Shown here: positions 32,625 through 34,955 of the stretch, piece by piece | Numbering within the stretch: the first letter of the stretch is position 1 | Layout of the letters: every line of letters begins with the position of its first letter | Origin: Actinomycetota bacterium | GTDB taxonomy: Bacteria > Actinomycetota > UBA4738 > HRBIN12 | DNA length: 34,955 nt | Direction: 5' to 3' | Assembly: GCA_021325015.1 (NCBI GenBank) | Contig: JAJPHY010000088.1 | Location: 1-34,955 of the forward strand | Notes under the pieces: model-generated | The model's database searches: none | Told to the model about the DNA's origin: nothing | Seen by the model: the letters and a program-made list of their open reading frames with translations, nothing else | Translations under genes and position numbers: made by a program

Positions 32625-33737
32625 TCACTCTTTCTCGATGCGCTCCAGGCGGAGGGTGCAGGCGCGCAACCGATCGGGGAGCGGGTCCACGCCGATCCCC
32701 GGACCCGAGGGCACGCCCATCGTCCCGTCGGACGCCATCTCGAAGGGCTCGGTCAGGTCCTGCTCGAAGTACCGCCGGCTGGCGCTGGTGTCCCCCGGGA
32801 GCGTGAACCCGGGCATGGCCGAAAGGGCGAGGTTCGCCGCCCGCCCGATCCCGGTCTCGAGCATGCCCCCGCACCAGACCGGCGCCTCTTGCGCCCGGGC
32901 GACGTCGTGGACCCGCCTCGCCTCGAGGAGGCCGCCCACGCGACCCTGCTTGACGTTCAGGATCCGGCACGCGCCGAGCTCGAGCGCCGCCGAGGCGTCG
33001 GCCGGCGAGCGGATCGACTCGTCCAGGCAGATCGGGCTCCGGATCATCTGCTGGAGCTTGGCGTGCTGGACCAGGTCCTCGTGATGCAGGGGCTGCTCCA
33101 CCATCAGCAGGTCGAGCTCGTCGAGCGCACGGAAGACGGTGACGTCGGCGAGGGTGTAGGCGGCGTTGGCGTCGACCGAGAGCGGGATGTCGGGATGAGC
33201 CTCCCGAACGGCCGCGACGCGCTCCACGTCGGTGCCGGGCTCGATCTTGAGCTTGATCCTTCGGTACCCCTCGGCGAGGTACCCGGCGACCTGGTCCAGC
33301 AGCTCCTCGGTGGTGGGGGCGATCCCCACCGAGACCCCGCACGCGACGCGATCCTTGTCGGCCCCCAGGAAGCTCGCCAGCGAGCGCCCCGCGGAGCGGA
33401 GCTCGGCGTCGAGGACCGCGTTTACGAGGGTGGCCTTGGCCATCGGGTGTCCCCGCACGCGCGAGAACACCGCGTCGAGGTCGGCGGCGCCAACGTCTCC
33501 GGCTGCGAACAGCGCCGGTATCAGGAAGTCCCGGAGCACGAGCCAGGCGCCCTCGTTGAACTCCTCGGAGAAGTCCGGGTCGATCCCGGCGACGCACTCG
33601 CCCCACCCATAGCCAAGGTCGGTCTCGACCCGCGCGAGGATGCAGCGCTTCTCGGTCTCCACTCCGAAGCTGGTGCGGAAGGGCCGCACGAGGGGGATCC
33701 CGACCAGTCGCAGCTCGACGGCGCGGACGACGCTCAT
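32625..33737 (-). CDS. Enolase-superfamily N-acylamino-acid racemase / o-succinylbenzoate synthase
   Basis: A 370-residue muconate-lactonising subgroup enzyme. Catalytic residues are complete: K162 and K164 (RIKLKIEPG), metal ligands D189 (SVDANAAY), E214 (MVEQPL) and D239 (CLDESI), and K263 (NVKQGRVGG). The C-terminal CGGMLETGIGRAANLALS and FTLPGDTSASRRYF match the MenC/N-acylamino-acid racemase group. Such enzymes make o-succinylbenzoate for menaquinone, racemise N-succinyl amino acids, or do both. No men genes are nearby, but the preceding gene encodes an acetyltransferase of the type linked to N-succinylamino-acid racemase, favouring the racemase role. ATG 33737 follows GAGGAC; GTG 33800 is possible but adds a non-conserved stretch. 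Confidence 0.87.
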   Translation of the reverse strand: MSVVRAVELRLVGIPLVRPFRTSFGVETEKRCILARVETDLGYGWGECVAGIDPDFSEEFNEGAWLVLRDFLIPALFAAGDVGAADLDAVFSRVRGHPMAKATLVNAVLDAELRSAGRSLASFLGADKDRVACGVSVGIAPTTEELLDQVAGYLAEGYRRIKLKIEPGTDVERVAAVREAHPDIPLSVDANAAYTLADVTVFRALDELDLLMVEQPLHHEDLVQHAKLQQMIRSPICLDESIRSPADASAALELGACRILNVKQGRVGGLLEARRVHDVARAQEAPVWCGGMLETGIGRAANLALSAMPGFTLPGDTSASRRYFEQDLTEPFEMASDGTMGVPSGPGIGVDPLPDRLRACTLRLERIEKE

Positions 33738-33815
33738 CTCGGCGTCCTCGTTGCCGTCCGCACGCGAGCACCGACGAAGGCCGCCGTCCGCGGACGCCAC
33801 GGGGCGGGCCCGGAC

Positions 33816-34613
33816 TCACGCGAACACATAGGTCGACCCGACGCTGAAGCCGCGGGCGATCAGTCCTGCGCCGAGACACGCCTCGATCGCGGAGGCCGTC
33901 GCGTCCCGCCATGCGAGCGCGAGCTCCCGGTCCCGCTCTCGGAGCGCGTGGTAGTCGCGCGGGATCCGCACGAGGGCCGGGCCGGCGCCCGGCCGGTCCC
34001 CCGGAGCCGGCGTGGGACGGTCGTCCGGACCAGCGCGGTCCAGGACGACGACTCCCCGTTCCTCGGCGGGCCCCGGGGGCTCGGCGGTGAGGTCCCAGCG
34101 GACGACGAGGCGATCGCTCCGCTCGCCGCGATTCAGCAGGTCGGTCATCTCGCCGTAGAAGTTGCGGTGGAAGGCGTCGCACACGGCGCCGAGCTTGACC
34201 AGGTTGAAGTAGGCGTTCCTCGAGAGCAGCGGGTCGAACGTCCACCGGACGACCTCGACGCCCAGGTCCAGGGCCGCCGCACGCTGGGCGAGTTTCAGCG
34301 CGCGGCCGACCCCACGCGACCGGCACTCCGGCAACACCGCGAGCATGTGCGAGTGAACGTGGGTCAGGTCGCCCTCGCGACCGAGGAACCCCAGCACGTA
34401 CCCGACCATCCGCGGGCCCTCGAACGCCCCCCACGGGGCGTTGCCGCTGTGCATCAGCGCGCGGATCAGCTCCCGCGGCAGGAGCTGATGCTCGCCCCAC
34501 GTCGCGATCATGACCTCGAGGATCCGGTCGGCGTCCTCGAGGGTGGTCAGCTCACGAAGCTCGACGCCGGCCGCCGCCGCCGCCCGATGCGCCACGTCCC
34601 AGGCGTCCCCCAT
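33816..34613 (-). CDS. GNAT acyltransferase (COG3375-like), candidate amino-acid N-succinyltransferase
   Basis: A 265-residue GNAT protein. The CoA-binding region is seen in HSHMLAVLPECRSRGVGRALKLAQR; a distinctive second half has RWTFDPLLSRNAYFNLVKLGAVCDAFHRNFYGEMTDLLNRGERSDRLVVRWDL. That block is typical of the COG3375 family, longer than ordinary GNATs. In Geobacillus kaustophilus a GNAT enzyme succinylates D-amino acids for an enolase-superfamily racemase encoded next to it. Here the racemase gene starts 78 bp downstream, so the same role is proposed by context. A TAGACT box lies 8 nt before ATG 34613. No desuccinylase is in the window. Confidence 0.8.
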   Translation of the reverse strand: MGDAWDVAHRAAAAAGVELRELTTLEDADRILEVMIATWGEHQLLPRELIRALMHSGNAPWGAFEGPRMVGYVLGFLGREGDLTHVHSHMLAVLPECRSRGVGRALKLAQRAAALDLGVEVVRWTFDPLLSRNAYFNLVKLGAVCDAFHRNFYGEMTDLLNRGERSDRLVVRWDLTAEPPGPAEERGVVVLDRAGPDDRPTPAPGDRPGAGPALVRIPRDYHALRERDRELALAWRDATASAIEACLGAGLIARGFSVGSTYVFA

Positions 34614-34621
34614 CGCGGCGG

Positions 34622-34627
34622 AGTCTA
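34622..34627 (-). promoter_or_regulatory. Leaderless -10 box (TAGACT) for the acyltransferase-racemase operon
   Basis: On the minus strand GGTAGACT lies 8 nt before ATG 34613 with no Shine-Dalgarno between. It follows the strong hairpin at 34679-34713, so it is well placed to start a new transcript. Confidence 0.55.
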
Positions 34628-34678
34628 CCGCCGGCCGGCGCCGTCTCAGGGGCTCGGCGGACGTGGCTCGTCGGGTGC

Positions 34679-34713
34679 CGAACGGGCCCGGGCGGACCGC
34701 CCGGGCCCGTTCG
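34679..34713. terminator. Perfect 17-bp inverted repeat, terminator of the small membrane protein gene
   Basis: CGAACGGGCCCGGGCGG, one base, and its exact complement form a 17-bp GC-rich hairpin 20 nt after the stop of the small gene. No U-run follows on either strand, as is common for actinobacterial terminators. It separates the small gene from the acyltransferase operon. Confidence 0.7.
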
Positions 34714-34733
34714 CCACGCCGTGCGTCCGATGC

Positions 34734-34907
34734 TCAGCCGCCGGCCGGCGGAGGGAGCTCCTGCCACTCGTTCTCGTCGAAGTCCTGTCCTCGGCGGCGC
34801 TTGAAGAACGCCACGACGCCGGCCACGACCGCGCCGATGAACGCGAGCCGGAAGAGCTTGCCGAAGAACCCGCGCTTCTTCTTGGTGTCCTCAGACTCCT
34901 CGCCCAT
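34734..34907 (-). CDS. Small single-pass membrane protein, 57 residues
   Basis: ATG 34907 behind AGAGGAGGATG encodes MGEESEDTKKKRGFFGKLFR, one transmembrane helix (about 18-34: LAFIGAVVAGVVAFFK), and a cytoplasmic or outside tail RRRGQDFDENEWQELPPP. The positive residues on both sides do not settle topology. The gene lies next to a tRNA and 22 nt from the tRNA 3' end. Actinobacteria often carry a tiny DLW-motif membrane protein beside the Ile/Ala tRNAs near gyrA; the DENEWQEL tail is reminiscent, but the match is loose. Function unknown. The ORF-track entry is extended by 15 residues. Confidence 0.65.
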   Translation of the reverse strand: MGEESEDTKKKRGFFGKLFRLAFIGAVVAGVVAFFKRRRGQDFDENEWQELPPPAGG

Positions 34908-34928
34908 GGGGACATCCTCCTCTCGCGG

Positions 34929-34955
34929 TGGGCCTGGTTGGACTTGAACCAACGA
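34929..34955 (-). tRNA. tRNA 3' end, probably tRNA-Ile (cut by window edge)
   Basis: Minus strand shows a T arm GTTGG-TTCAAGT-CCAAC, the acceptor 3' strand CAGGCCC and discriminator A; CCA is not encoded. An acceptor of GGGCCTG/CAGGCCC fits bacterial tRNA-Ile(GAT), but the anticodon is outside the window. Confidence 0.75.

Noticed and set aside
32528-32806. 92-residue plus-strand ORF preceded by GGAGGT at ideal spacing
   Set aside because: The Shine-Dalgarno is tempting, but most of the frame is antisense to the racemase gene, its start lies in the minus-strand terminator hairpin, and the product is Arg/Ser/Pro-rich without motifs.

Overview
The window reads as chromosomal DNA of a very high-GC member of the Actinomycetota, probably an uncultured or deep-branching lineage. 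Three things point there: a CrgA cell-division protein (an actinobacterial family), the actinobacterial pstP-rodA-pbpA-pknB envelope-kinase cluster, and apparently leaderless genes with a TANNNT box 7-10 nt before the start codon. No transposase, phage gene, CRISPR array or rRNA was seen. Genes are tightly packed, many with 4-bp start/stop overlaps. No gene-free gap exceeds 300 bp; the largest (about 190-220 bp) are described as regulatory regions.

Layout. (1) 1-6622: the 3' end of a PP2C phosphatase (pstP), then rodA/ftsW, pbpA, pknB with three PASTA domains, and a double-length ThyX-like protein. (2) 6749-12012: a small membrane protein, then histidine genes hisC-B-H-A-F-I-G (hisD and hisE are absent). 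(3) 12034-14499: isocitrate lyase behind a recognisable promoter and a structured leader, then a DapA/NAL-family aldolase. (4) 14541-17493 (minus): acyl-CoA ligase, RimL-like acetyltransferase and HAD hydrolase, translationally coupled. (5) 17562-20159: an Ntn-hydrolase (penicillin-acylase family) and crgA. (6) 20160-20362: a convergent intergenic region with DnaA-box-like sites and two related palindromes. (7) 20363-23399: thiolase with an overlapping small zinc-ribbon membrane protein (minus), and NADP-type glutamate dehydrogenase (plus). (8) 23427-27109: S9 peptidase and SRPBCC protein (minus), and a UGT/MGT-type glycosyltransferase (plus). (9) 27106-31526: a solitary molybdopterin hydroxylase large subunit (minus), a secreted sugar dehydrogenase, a small acidic Pro-rich protein and a cysteine-rich protein. 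(10) 31647-34955 (minus): tRNA-Ala(TGC), a protein built of 23-residue repeats, an enolase-superfamily N-acylamino-acid racemase/OSBS with a partner acetyltransferase, a small membrane protein, and the 3' end of another tRNA (probably Ile).

How it fits together. pstP, rodA, pbpA, pknB, crgA and the Ala/Ile tRNAs occur in the same relative order, mirrored, as around the Mycobacterium tuberculosis replication origin. This suggests an origin-proximal arm with gyrA/dnaA beyond the right edge, into which metabolic operons have been inserted. The most interesting items are the tandem ThyX-like protein with complementary motif loss between its halves, the racemase-acetyltransferase pair resembling the Geobacillus D-to-L amino-acid inversion pathway, the DnaA-box/palindrome cluster beside crgA, the 23-residue repeat protein, and the consistent GGTANNNT leaderless-promoter signature.
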